From the NCBI GenBank assembly GCA_001771065.1, contig MESQ01000033.1, positions 1 to 41,493 on the forward strand: 41,493 nucleotides of DNA, written 5' to 3'. This stretch comes from Burkholderiales bacterium RIFOXYD12_FULL_59_19 (GTDB taxonomy: Bacteria; Pseudomonadota; Gammaproteobacteria; Burkholderiales; Burkholderiaceae_C). The notes under the pieces are model-generated. The model worked only from the letters and a program-made list of their open reading frames with translations. It was not told where the DNA came from and searched no databases. The position numbers were made by a program, and so were the translations under genes. Shown piece after piece: positions 29,341-37,810 of the stretch (its first letter is position 1; the number at the start of each line of letters is the position of its first letter).

Positions 29341-29416
29341 TACAGTCGTTCGACCACACACAATTTGAATCGCACCCCCATCGCCCTGTGGCTTCGACGG
29401 AATTTTTCCATGTTCG

Positions 29417-29430
29417 TTGATCTTTCTCAA
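29417..29430. promoter_or_regulatory. FNR/CRP-like binding site upstream of the Crp-family regulator
   Basis: TTGATCTTTCTCAA matches the FNR consensus TTGAT-N4-ATCAA at nine of ten positions. It is 36-49 bases before the ATG of a Crp/Fnr-family gene and about 150 bases upstream of the divergent deaminase. Autoregulation or control by a genuine FNR is plausible but unproven. Confidence 0.45.
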
Positions 29431-29465
29431 GTTTCTCAAGGGGCAGGCGCTGCAAAGTAGCGTTT

Positions 29466-30089
29466 ATGTTTACCGTCAACACCATTGATCCCAGCGCCCA
29501 ATCTCAAAATATTGCCCGTGGCCAGCTCTTGCTGCAACGTGGTGGTAAGCCGGTTTGGGTCAGTTACATTGAATCCGGGCGAGTGGCGCTGGGTGTTCTT
29601 GAGGACGGTGCCATGGAGCATCAGATTGGTGTGCTCGAAGGCCCCTGCTGGCTCGATGCCAGCTCGGCCGTACTCAGGTTGCCGCATCTGGTGGATGCGT
29701 TGGCAGACACCCCGGTGCAATTGCGCCAGGTCAGCATGGCAGATTTCAGCAAAGGCATTGACGACCTGCCCGAAGCGGCCCAGTCCGTGCTGTCAGACGT
29801 GGCCATGGCGCACCGCCGGCAAACCGAATTTGCCGTGAGCAGACTGGCCAAGGATGCTGAGGCGCGTTGTGCCGAGTGGTTGCTCAGCCATGCCCAGTCG
29901 GGTGCCCAGGGCCAGATGGCGGTGGAGTTGCATCAGCGCAAGCGCAGCATTGCCGTGCAACTGGGCATTGCCCCCGAGACTTTCTCGCGTGTGCTGCGCC
30001 ACCTGCGCGAGCAAAGCATGATCAGTGGCTCGGGCCGCGTGCTCAATCTGGTCAACCTTAACGCACTGCGCTCGCTGGCCGGAGTCTGA
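29466..30089 (+). CDS. Crp/Fnr-family transcriptional regulator
   Basis: A 207-residue two-domain regulator: an N-terminal cyclic-nucleotide-binding-like barrel (about residues 10-105, with RGQLLLQRGGKPVWVSYIESGRVALG), a dimerisation helix (about 110-145) and a C-terminal winged helix with recognition helix KRSIAVQLGIAPETFSRVLR (about 159-178). It has only two cysteines (GPCWLD and ARCAEW), so no FNR-type [4Fe-4S] cluster; the barrel also lacks an obvious cAMP phosphate-binding FGE...R motif. The effector is unknown. Flanked by the deaminase and xdhAB, it may control purine use. No clear Shine-Dalgarno is seen before ATG 29466. Confidence 0.9.
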   Translation: MFTVNTIDPSAQSQNIARGQLLLQRGGKPVWVSYIESGRVALGVLEDGAMEHQIGVLEGPCWLDASSAVLRLPHLVDALADTPVQLRQVSMADFSKGIDDLPEAAQSVLSDVAMAHRRQTEFAVSRLAKDAEARCAEWLLSHAQSGAQGQMAVELHQRKRSIAVQLGIAPETFSRVLRHLREQSMISGSGRVLNLVNLNALRSLAGV

Positions 30090-30091
30090 GA

Positions 30092-30201
30092 CTTTGCGGG
30101 TCAGACCACTCGCGCAGCGACGTGCTCTGACCCCAACTAACTTGAGTCTTTGCGGGTCAGACCACTCGCGCAGCGACGTGCTCTGACCCCAACTGATTAA
30201 G
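30092..30201. repeat. Hairpin repeat element, tandem copies 2a and 2b
   Basis: Two near-identical units with a 56-base period, each starting CTTTGCGGG. GGGTCAGA pairs perfectly with TCTGACCC in both (30098-30105 with 30126-30133; 30154-30161 with 30182-30189). The second ends CAACTGATTAAG, as copy 1 does. They fill the gap between the convergent crp-type gene and xdhB; the xdhB stop codon lies inside the last bases. Confidence 0.85.
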
Positions 30202-32515
30202 TTTGCAACGCCCACAACATCCGTTCCGCCGTGGCCGGTGCATTCAGTTGCACCACTTGCCCGTCGCCACGCGCCTGGGCTACGGCCTCACGCAGGGCCT
30301 CAAAGACGCTGATGGCCAGCATAAACGGCGGTTCGCCCACCGCCTTGGATCCAAACACGTTGTCCTCGGGGTTGGGTTCTGGCCATAAATCGACCTTGAA
30401 ATGGGCTGGCACATCGCCGGCCGTGGGTATTTTGTAGGTGCTGGGTGCATGCGTGCTCAGTGTGCCCTGCTCGTTCCATACCAGCTCTTCAGTGGTTAGC
30501 CAGCCCATGCCCTGCACAAAACCGCCTTCAATCTGGCCGATGTCGATGGCCGGATTGATGGAGCGGCCCACGTCGTGCAAGATGTCCACTTTCAATACAC
30601 GGCTCTCGCCGGTCAGGGTGTCGATGGCCACCTCGGTGCAGGCGGCGCCGTAGGCAAAGTAATAAAAAGGCCGACCCGTCAAGGTGGTTTTGTCGTAGTG
30701 GATTTTGGGGGTACGGTAAAAGCCATCGCTCCAGAGCTGGATCCGGTTGGCGTAAGCCAGCGCCACGACTTCTTTAAAACTGCGCGTGGCCTGGGGCGTG
30801 ATCACCTGGCCTGCGGCAAATTGCACGGCACCGGCGCCCACGCCGTCCAGGCCACAGACAAAAGCCGCCAGGTTGTCGCGCACATGGCGTGCGGCAAACT
30901 GGGCAGCGCGGCCATTGAGGTCGGTGCCCGCCGAGGCCGCAGTGGCCGAGGCATTGGGGACCTTGCTGGTGTCGCTGGCGCTGACCCGCACTTGGTGCAA
31001 GGGTACCCCCAGCTCGTCGGCTACGATTTGGGCCACTTTGGTGTGCAGGCCTTGCCCCATTTCGGTGCCGCCATGGTTGACTGTGATGCTGCCGTCCAGG
31101 TAAACATGCACCAGCGCCCCGGCCTGGTTGAACAGCGTGGCGGTGAAGCTGATGCCGAATTTGACTGGCGTGAGTGCGATGCCGCGTTTGATGACGGCAT
31201 TGTTCTGGTTCCAGTTGGCAATGGCTTCGCGTCGTTGCTGGTACTGGGCTGTCTGTGCCAGCTGTGTGATCAGGGGCAGCAGGATGTTGCCCTCGACTTG
31301 CATGCCATAGTGTGTGGTGTTGCGTTGCACCTCACAAACTTCATCGCTGTACAGGTTGTGCTGCCGCACGGCGAGCGGGTCCAGCCCCAGATGGCGCGCG
31401 ATGTCGCCCAATATGGCCTCGGTGACGACCATGCCCTGCGGCCCCCCAAAGCCGCGAAACGCGGTGTGGCTCTGGGTGTTGAGTTTGCAGCGGTACGAGG
31501 TGATCTCCACGTCCTGCAAAAAGTAGGCGTTGTCAGCATGAAAAATCGCCCGATCCGCCACCGGGCCCGACAAATCGGCGCTGAAGCCGCAGTGCGCCAG
31601 CATCTGCAGCTGCAGGCCGCACAACCTGCCACTGTCATCAAAACCCACGTGGTAGTCATAGCTGAACGGATGGCGTTTGCCGGTGATGAGAAAATCATCA
31701 TCGCGGTCGAGCCGCAGCTTCACGGGTCGCTTCATTTTGTGCGCTGCCAGCGCTGCCCAAACAGCCAGATGGCCGGCCTGCGTTTCCTTGCCACCAAAGC
31801 CGCCGCCCATGCGCCGGCATTGCACCGTGACCGCATGGTTGTCCAGCTTCAGCGCATGGGCTACCCAGTGCTGCACTTCGCCGGGGTGCTGGGTGCTGCT
31901 GTGAACCAGCCACTGGTTTTGCTCCTGCGGCAGCGCATAAGCCACCTGGCCTTCCAGGTAAAAGTGTTCCTGGCCGCCGACCTCCAACGTGCCCTGCAGG
32001 GTGTGCGCTGCGCTGGCCAGGGCCAGGGCCGCATCACCCCGGCGCACGGTTACCGGCGGCAGCACAAAGCTTTGTGCCTTGAGCGCTGCGCGTACGTCCA
32101 GGATGGCGGGCAGCGCCTCAATCTGGGGCACCACCAGCCGTGCCGCACGGCGTGCCAGCATCACGCTGTCGGCCACCACCAGGCCAATCACTTGGCCGAC
32201 GTGTTGCACCGTGTCTATTGCAAACACGGGTTCATCGCCGGCAAAGGCGGCCAGCACCTTGCTGCCTGGCACATCGGCGGCCAGCAACACGGCGTGCACA
32301 CCGGGCAGGGCCAGCGCCGCCTGCGTGTCGACCCCCAGCAGCTTGCCGTGCGCCACCCTGGACAGCACGGGCGCGGCGTACAGCGTGCCGCGCAGTTCCG
32401 CAATGTCGTCGATGTAGGTCGCAGCACCGGCAATGTGTGCAGCCGCACTCTCGTGCGGGTGGGACTGGCCACTGGTCAGGGTGGATTCAGCGCCCAGAGG
32501 CAGAGCGGCGTTCAT
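30197..32515 (-). CDS. xdhB: Xanthine dehydrogenase molybdopterin-binding subunit
   Basis: A 772-residue molybdenum subunit, close to the 777 residues of Rhodobacter XdhB. Visible are HESAAAHIAGAATYIDDIAE near the start, the Moco-binding RRMGGGFGGKETQAG, the arginine-bearing FRGFGGPQGM, GTEMGQGLHTKVAQ, and the C-terminal catalytic-glutamate region GQIEGGFVQGMGWLTTEEL. It oxidises hypoxanthine and xanthine to urate in the cytoplasm with XdhA. ATG at 32513-32515 overlaps the xdhA stop (ATGA), so the longer frame to 32704 is not used. The maturation gene xdhC, commonly next, is absent; hairpin repeats follow instead. Confidence 0.95.
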   Translation of the reverse strand: MNAALPLGAESTLTSGQSHPHESAAAHIAGAATYIDDIAELRGTLYAAPVLSRVAHGKLLGVDTQAALALPGVHAVLLAADVPGSKVLAAFAGDEPVFAIDTVQHVGQVIGLVVADSVMLARRAARLVVPQIEALPAILDVRAALKAQSFVLPPVTVRRGDAALALASAAHTLQGTLEVGGQEHFYLEGQVAYALPQEQNQWLVHSSTQHPGEVQHWVAHALKLDNHAVTVQCRRMGGGFGGKETQAGHLAVWAALAAHKMKRPVKLRLDRDDDFLITGKRHPFSYDYHVGFDDSGRLCGLQLQMLAHCGFSADLSGPVADRAIFHADNAYFLQDVEITSYRCKLNTQSHTAFRGFGGPQGMVVTEAILGDIARHLGLDPLAVRQHNLYSDEVCEVQRNTTHYGMQVEGNILLPLITQLAQTAQYQQRREAIANWNQNNAVIKRGIALTPVKFGISFTATLFNQAGALVHVYLDGSITVNHGGTEMGQGLHTKVAQIVADELGVPLHQVRVSASDTSKVPNASATAASAGTDLNGRAAQFAARHVRDNLAAFVCGLDGVGAGAVQFAAGQVITPQATRSFKEVVALAYANRIQLWSDGFYRTPKIHYDKTTLTGRPFYYFAYGAACTEVAIDTLTGESRVLKVDILHDVGRSINPAIDIGQIEGGFVQGMGWLTTEELVWNEQGTLSTHAPSTYKIPTAGDVPAHFKVDLWPEPNPEDNVFGSKAVGEPPFMLAISVFEALREAVAQARGDGQVVQLNAPATAERMLWALQT

Positions 32516-33978
32516 GCGTTTTCTCCTTGCAAAGTCAAGGTCGCCAGGCTGGTGTCGGTCACGCCCTGGCTTTCCAGCCAGAAGCGTTGCATCAGCCCAT
32601 CGAGCACCTGTATTCGGTAGGCGGCACTGGCACGCATGTCCGAAATCGGTTGAAACTCGCTGCGTAGGCAAGCTTTTGCCGTATTGACAGTGTCTTGTGT
32701 CCATGCCTGACCCGTCAGCGTGGCCTCGGTTTGCCGGGCACGCACGGGTGTTGCTGCCACACCACCAATGCCGATCGAAGCCTCAGCGACGCGGCCGTCC
32801 TGCACTTGCAGCTTGACGCCCAAGCACACCGCAGAAATGTCGTCCTCACATCGTTTGGAGATTTTGTAGACCCGCAGCAACTCATCAGTCTGTGGCAGCG
32901 GCACGCGGACAAAGGCCAGCACTTCGTCGGCCGTCATGACGTTTTTGCGGTAGCCGGTGTAGAGGTCCTCCAGCAGCAGTTCGCGCTGGCCGCGCAGACT
33001 CATCAGCACCACGCTGGTGCGCAGGGCGATCAACAGCGGCATGCTGTCGCCAATCGGTGAACCGTTGGCGATATTGCCACCCAGTGTGCCGGCATGGCGC
33101 ACCGGCAGGCCGGCGAAGCGGCTGAAGAAGGCGTGTAAATGCGGCCGATCCGATTCCAGCGCGGCAAAGGCGTCATTCAGGCTGACGGCGGCGCCGATGA
33201 CGGTGTGACCGTCCTGCACCTTGATGGTCTTGAGTTCAGCCACACGCGTGAGGTCAAGCACCTGGGCAAAATCCATGTGCATCTTGTTGACCCACAAGCC
33301 GACATCGGTGCAGCCAGCCACCAGTTGGGTCTGCGGCCGGGCGGTCCGGGCTGCCAGCAGGGCGTCGAGGCGGGTTGGTGCGTCGTAGGAACAGGCGGCT
33401 TCCTGGGTTCGGTTCGCTGGCGCGATGGACGCCAACTGCTGGCGCAAGCGCGCCTCGTTCAGCTTCACCCGGGGCAGGGCGCCCATCTGCTCGGCCGCGT
33501 CCAGAATGGGCCGGTAACCAGTGCAGCGGCACAGGTTGCCCGACAGCGCCTCTTGTGCCTGGGTACGGCTGACAGGTTGGCCTTTGAGCACCTTGTTCTG
33601 GTACAGGCCAAACAGGCTCATGGCAAAGCCGGGGGTGCAAAAGCCGCACTGGCTGGCGTGGCACTGGTGCAGCGCTTGTTGCACCGGATGCGCTGTGCCG
33701 TCCACGGCGGCCAGGTCAGCGGCGGTCCAAAGCGCCATGCCATCGACGGCGTGCGCCATTTTGATGCAACTGTTGACGGCGCTGTAGCTGATCTGCTCGT
33801 CCTGCAAGTCCGCCAGAACTACAGTGCAGGCACCGCAGTCGCCTTCGTTGCAACCTTCTTTGGTGGCGCTGTGGGCCAGGTCTTCGCGCAGCAATTGCAG
33901 CAGCGTGCGGGTGGGCGGGACGTGCTGCAGCGTGACGATCTCGCCGCGCCAGACAAATTGCAGGATGGGTGGGTTCAT
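32512..33978 (-). CDS. xdhA: Xanthine dehydrogenase iron-sulfur/FAD subunit
   Basis: A 488-residue subunit with two [2Fe-2S] clusters: the plant-ferredoxin-type CNEGDCGACTVVL (about residues 43-55) and the second set QCGFCTPGF with LCRCTGYRPI (about 110-160). An FAD domain follows (VAGCTDVGLWVNKMHMDF; LGGNIANGSPIGDSMPLLIALR) and a CO-dehydrogenase flavoprotein C-terminal domain. It passes electrons from the Mo subunit to NAD+. ATG 33976-33978 (MNPPILQFVWRGE) is preferred; the GTG at 33990 adds four residues. It is the first gene of xdhAB and divergent from the BMP transporter operon. Confidence 0.95.
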   Translation of the reverse strand: MNPPILQFVWRGEIVTLQHVPPTRTLLQLLREDLAHSATKEGCNEGDCGACTVVLADLQDEQISYSAVNSCIKMAHAVDGMALWTAADLAAVDGTAHPVQQALHQCHASQCGFCTPGFAMSLFGLYQNKVLKGQPVSRTQAQEALSGNLCRCTGYRPILDAAEQMGALPRVKLNEARLRQQLASIAPANRTQEAACSYDAPTRLDALLAARTARPQTQLVAGCTDVGLWVNKMHMDFAQVLDLTRVAELKTIKVQDGHTVIGAAVSLNDAFAALESDRPHLHAFFSRFAGLPVRHAGTLGGNIANGSPIGDSMPLLIALRTSVVLMSLRGQRELLLEDLYTGYRKNVMTADEVLAFVRVPLPQTDELLRVYKISKRCEDDISAVCLGVKLQVQDGRVAEASIGIGGVAATPVRARQTEATLTGQAWTQDTVNTAKACLRSEFQPISDMRASAAYRIQVLDGLMQRFWLESQGVTDTSLATLTLQGENA

Positions 33979-34011
33979 GAAAGCACTCACAAGCTAAGGG
34001 TTGATGGTGAT

Positions 34012-34117
34012 CCGTGGCACCACGGGCACAAGCATAGAGCAAATGTCGTACCCGATCACCACGAAGTGGATGCGAACTGGCATTGATCTTGCAAGTTTTT
34101 TCTGGGGGTGTGACCCC
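34012..34117. promoter_or_regulatory. Divergent promoter region of xdhA and the nucleoside-type ABC operon, with two dyads
   Basis: The 215-base gap 33979-34193 contains CCGTGGCACCACGG (34012-34025, six-base arms, two-base spacer) and GGGGTGTGACCCC (34105-34117, five-base arms). Either could be an operator for coordinate control of xdhAB and the importer. No sure -35/-10 pair is seen. Confidence 0.35.
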
Positions 34118-34193
34118 TGGCCAAAGCAAAAATCCAGATTTCAAGGCATTTTGCTGGTAAAAACAGCACCTAACCCAATTGACAAAATTGCTC

Positions 34194-35786
34194 ATGACCA
34201 CGCCCCGTCTTCAACTGTCCGGCATCACCAAACGTTATCCCAGCGTGGTGGCCAACAGTGACGTGAGCCTGACGGTAATGCCCGGCGAGACCCACGCGGT
34301 GCTCGGTGAAAACGGCGCCGGCAAGTCCACCCTGATGAAAATCATTTACGGTTCGGTCAAGCCCGATGCCGGTGAGGTCAGGATCAATGGCCAGCTCATG
34401 CAGATCAGAAACCCAAAAGATGCACGGGCCAACGGCATCAGCATGGTGTTTCAGCATTTCAATTTGTTCGACACCTTGACGGTGGCAGAAAACGTCTGGC
34501 TCGGCCTGGCGCGCGATTCCCTGGACCAGGTGACGGCCAGCATCGTGGCCAAAGCCACCGAGTACGGGCTCGACATTGACCCCGAGCGCCCGGTGCACAC
34601 TCTGAGCGTGGGCGAAATGCAGCGGGTTGAAATTATCCGTGCCCTGCTGACGCGTCCGGAATTGCTGATTCTGGATGAGCCAACTTCGGTGCTGACGCCC
34701 CAGGCCGTTGACAAGCTTTTTGTGGTGTTGAAAAAGCTGGCCAGCGAGGGCTGCAGCATTTTGTACATCAGCCACAAATTGCATGAAATACGTGAGCTGT
34801 GTAATGCCTGCACGGTGTTGCGTGGTGGTAAGGTGACCGGTGTCTGCAACCCATCCGAGGAATCCAATGCCTCTTTGTCACGCATGATGATTGGCGCCGA
34901 ACCGCCGCAGCTGCAGCACCGCCCGCAGCAGGCCGACGCCGTGGTGCTGGCAGTGAATGGGCTCAGTCTGGAGCGCGACGACCAGTTTGGTGTGGACCTG
35001 GAGGGCATTGATCTGCAGGTGCGTGGCGGCGAGGTGGTGGGTATTGCCGGCGTGTCGGGCAATGGCCAAAAGGAACTGATGTATGCCTTGTCGGGTGAAG
35101 ACGGCCGTGCCCCCAAAGGGAGCATTCGCATGGGGGAGACCGATGTGTCGGCCCTGCACCCCGGTGAACGCCGCAAGCTGGGGTTGCACTTTGTGCCGGA
35201 AGAGCGGCTTGGACGCGGCGCAGTGCCGACCCTGAGCCTGGCGCACAACCTGCTGTTGACACGCACCGGCTCCATTTCCTTGCCGAAGTTTGCCGGTGGC
35301 TGGATCAAGGTGGGCGCGCTGGAGCAGCATGCGGCGCAGCTCATCAAAACGTTCAATGTCAAGGCCGGCGGCCCGCGCGCGCTGGCGCGGTCGCTGTCGG
35401 GTGGCAATCTGCAAAAGTTCATTGTCGGCCGCGAGATCGACGCCCAGCCCAAGCTGTTCATCGTTTCGCAGCCGACCTGGGGTGTGGATGTGGGTGCGGC
35501 GGCCCAAATTCGGGGCGAAATTCTGGCGCTGCGTGACGCCGGTTGCGCCGTGCTGGTGGTCAGTGAAGAACTTGAGGAATTGTTTGAGGTGAGTGACCGT
35601 TTGCATGTGATTTCCAAAGGCCAGTTGTCACCTTCGGTGCCGATTGCCGACGCCAGCATTGAGCGCATCGGGGTATGGATGAGCGGCCTTTGGGACGACG
35701 ACCTGCAGCGCCATCTGGCCGAGCTTGAAGAGACCACCGAGCCTGGTTTGACGGGCGTTCCAGGAGCCAACCATGCTCAAGCTTGA
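34194..35786 (+). CDS. BMP-type nucleoside/purine ABC transporter ATP-binding protein (double ATPase)
   Basis: A 530-residue protein with two ABC domains, as in NupA/YufO and sugar RbsA types. The first has Walker A GENGAGKS (38-45), signature LSVGEMQRVEIIRAL and Walker B LLILDEPTSVLTP. The second (from about 265) has the degenerate P-loop GIAGVSGNGQKELMYALSGE, LSGGNLQKFIVGREID and a modified Walker B LFIVSQPTWGVD, in which the DEP is replaced by SQP. Degenerate second sites are usual in this family. ATG 34194 (MTTPRLQLSGITKRY) is preferred over TTG 34179. It overlaps the next gene by 14 bases. Confidence 0.93.
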   Translation: MTTPRLQLSGITKRYPSVVANSDVSLTVMPGETHAVLGENGAGKSTLMKIIYGSVKPDAGEVRINGQLMQIRNPKDARANGISMVFQHFNLFDTLTVAENVWLGLARDSLDQVTASIVAKATEYGLDIDPERPVHTLSVGEMQRVEIIRALLTRPELLILDEPTSVLTPQAVDKLFVVLKKLASEGCSILYISHKLHEIRELCNACTVLRGGKVTGVCNPSEESNASLSRMMIGAEPPQLQHRPQQADAVVLAVNGLSLERDDQFGVDLEGIDLQVRGGEVVGIAGVSGNGQKELMYALSGEDGRAPKGSIRMGETDVSALHPGERRKLGLHFVPEERLGRGAVPTLSLAHNLLLTRTGSISLPKFAGGWIKVGALEQHAAQLIKTFNVKAGGPRALARSLSGGNLQKFIVGREIDAQPKLFIVSQPTWGVDVGAAAQIRGEILALRDAGCAVLVVSEELEELFEVSDRLHVISKGQLSPSVPIADASIERIGVWMSGLWDDDLQRHLAELEETTEPGLTGVPGANHAQA

Positions 35787-36828
35787 AGCGCGCCCGGAGC
35801 CCTCCAGGGTCTGGACCTATGGCTCGCCGCTGCTGGCGCTGCTGGTCACGGTGCTGATTGGTGCGCTGATGTTCTTGGCGCTTGGCAAAGACCCGATCAA
35901 GGGCCTGGAGATGTTTTTCTGGCTACCGGTTCACAACGCCTACGCGGTCGGTGAGTTGCTGGTCAAAGCCACGCCGCTGTTGATCATTGCGCTGGGTCTG
36001 GCGGTGTGTTTCCGCTCCAACGTGTGGAACATTGGCGCGGAGGGCCAGTACATCATCGGGGCGATTTTTGCCGGCGGCATCGCGCTGCTGGCCAACGCCG
36101 ACAGCAGCCGCTGGATTGTGGTGCCCATTCTGCTGGCGGGTGTGTTCGGCGGCATGTTGTGGGCCAGTCTGACGGCGCTGTTACGCGACCGCTTTCACGC
36201 CAACGAGATCTTGGTGAGCCTGATGCTGGTGTATGTGGCGGTCCAGGTGCTGAGTTATCTGGTGGGCGGGCCCTGGAAAGACCCGATGGGCTTCAACTTT
36301 CCGCAAAGCAAGACATTCGAGGCGGTGACCCGCATCCCGCGTTTGTTTGAGGGTTCGCGCGTGAGTATTGGCGCGCTGCTGGCCTTGCTGAGTGTGGCCG
36401 GGCTGTGGGTATTTTTGTTTCGTACCCGTGCCGGGTTGGCCTTGCAGGTGGGCGGGCTGGCGCCGGCGGCAGCGCGTTACGCCGGCTTTTCGTCACGCAA
36501 GGCGCTGTGGACGGCACTGCTGATGTCGGGTGGCGCGGCGGGCCTGGCCGGGGCGCTGGAGGTGGCCGGGCCGATTGGTCAGCTCACGCCGTATGTGCCG
36601 GCGGGCTACGGTTTTGCCGCCATCATCGTGGCGTTTGTGGGCCGTCTGCACCCGGTTGGCATGGTGTTTTCTGCCATTTTGATGAGCATGTTTTACATTG
36701 GTGGTGAATTGGCGCAGTCGCGCCTGGGGCTCACCAAGTCGCTCACCGGCGTGTTTCAGGGGCTGCTGTTGTTCAACTTGCTGGCCTGCGACACGCTGGT
36801 CAATTACCGTCTGAAGTGGAGCAAGTGA
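35773..36828 (+). CDS. BMP-type nucleoside/purine ABC transporter permease 1
   Basis: A 351-residue permease of the BPD_transp_2 family with eight to ten helices. Diagnostic stretches are FRSNVWNIGAEGQYIIGAIF (about residues 81-100), DRFHANEILVSLMLVYVAVQ, and YGFAAIIVAFVGRLHPVGM. NupB/YufP-type proteins of this length pair with a shorter permease encoded next. ATG 35773 follows CAGGAG and lies within the end of the ATPase gene. Confidence 0.93.
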   Translation: MLKLEARPEPSRVWTYGSPLLALLVTVLIGALMFLALGKDPIKGLEMFFWLPVHNAYAVGELLVKATPLLIIALGLAVCFRSNVWNIGAEGQYIIGAIFAGGIALLANADSSRWIVVPILLAGVFGGMLWASLTALLRDRFHANEILVSLMLVYVAVQVLSYLVGGPWKDPMGFNFPQSKTFEAVTRIPRLFEGSRVSIGALLALLSVAGLWVFLFRTRAGLALQVGGLAPAAARYAGFSSRKALWTALLMSGGAAGLAGALEVAGPIGQLTPYVPAGYGFAAIIVAFVGRLHPVGMVFSAILMSMFYIGGELAQSRLGLTKSLTGVFQGLLLFNLLACDTLVNYRLKWSK

Positions 36829-37748
36829 TGGAATCCTATGCCTTGCTGCTGGCTGCCACGCTTAACGCGGGCACGGTGCTGGCCATCGCCTCACTGGGTC
36901 TGTTGATCAACGAAAAAGTGGGTATTGTCAATTTGGGCGCAGAGGGCATGATGTTATGCGCCGCCATTGCCGGTTTTGCCACCGTGGTCACCACCGGCTC
37001 TGACATCATGGGTTTTGTTGCGGGCATGGCCGTGGGCGCGGTGTTGGCGGCTATTTTTGGCGTGCTGGTGATCTGGCTCAACACCAACCAGTACGCCACC
37101 GGCCTGGCTTTGACGCTGTTTGGCACCGGGTTTTCGGCTTTTGTCGGTACCAACTTTGTGCAGGCCAAAATTCCCGAACGTGCCAGCTTCGCCATTCCTG
37201 GCCTGTCCGACATTCCCTGGTTTGGCCCGGCCCTGTTTCGCCATCATCCGCTGGTCTACCTCACGGTGCTGCTGGCGCTGGTGCTGATCTGGTTCATGTA
37301 CCGCACCCGCAATGGCTTGGTGATGCGCAGCGTTGGTGAAAACCCGGAGTCGGCCCATGCGTTGGGTTACCCGGTGCGCCTGATCCGGCTGCTGGCCGTG
37401 GTGGTTGGTGGTGCGCTGTGTGGCCTGGCAGGGGCTTATCTCTCGGTGGTTTACACGCCTTTGTGGGTCGAAGGCATGGTGGCTGGCAAAGGCTGGATTG
37501 CGCTGGCCTTGACCACCTTTGCCACCTGGCGTCCGGCCCGCGTGCTGCTGGGGGCCTATCTGTTTGGTGGTGTCACCATGCTGCAGTTTCACCTGCAGGG
37601 CATCGGGGTGGATGTGCCGCCGCAGTTTTTGAGCATGTTGCCCTATGTGGCCACCATTGTGGTGCTGGCGTTGATCTCACGCAACCCGCAGTGGATCCGC
37701 ATCAACATGCCGGCCAGCATTGGCAAACCGTTTTACCCTGGGGCCTGA
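36828..37748 (+). CDS. BMP-type nucleoside/purine ABC transporter permease 2
   Basis: A 306-residue permease (NupC/YufQ type). It opens with TLNAGTVLAIASLGLLINEK, has VGIVNLGAEGMMLCAAIAGF (the NLGAEG motif mirrors permease 1), and ends with HLQGIGVDVPPQFLSMLPYV. ATG 36828 overlaps the stop of permease 1 (TGATG); GTG 36816 is in frame but less likely. Together with permease 1 it makes the heterodimeric channel. Confidence 0.93.
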   Translation: MESYALLLAATLNAGTVLAIASLGLLINEKVGIVNLGAEGMMLCAAIAGFATVVTTGSDIMGFVAGMAVGAVLAAIFGVLVIWLNTNQYATGLALTLFGTGFSAFVGTNFVQAKIPERASFAIPGLSDIPWFGPALFRHHPLVYLTVLLALVLIWFMYRTRNGLVMRSVGENPESAHALGYPVRLIRLLAVVVGGALCGLAGAYLSVVYTPLWVEGMVAGKGWIALALTTFATWRPARVLLGAYLFGGVTMLQFHLQGIGVDVPPQFLSMLPYVATIVVLALISRNPQWIRINMPASIGKPFYPGA

Positions 37749-37810
37749 TTTTTCAGGTTCATAATTCCATTTTTCTCGCTGTCCAACCTGTCCCTTGATA
37801 AGGAAATTAC

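Noticed and set aside
30092..30201. Tandem direct repeat considered as a CRISPR array
   Set aside because: Only two units, contiguous with no unique spacer, each self-pairing, and no cas genes.
30575..32620. A 681-codon plus-strand open frame opposite xdhB
   Set aside because: It is a shadow of xdhB: no recognisable domain, and composition typical of antisense reading.
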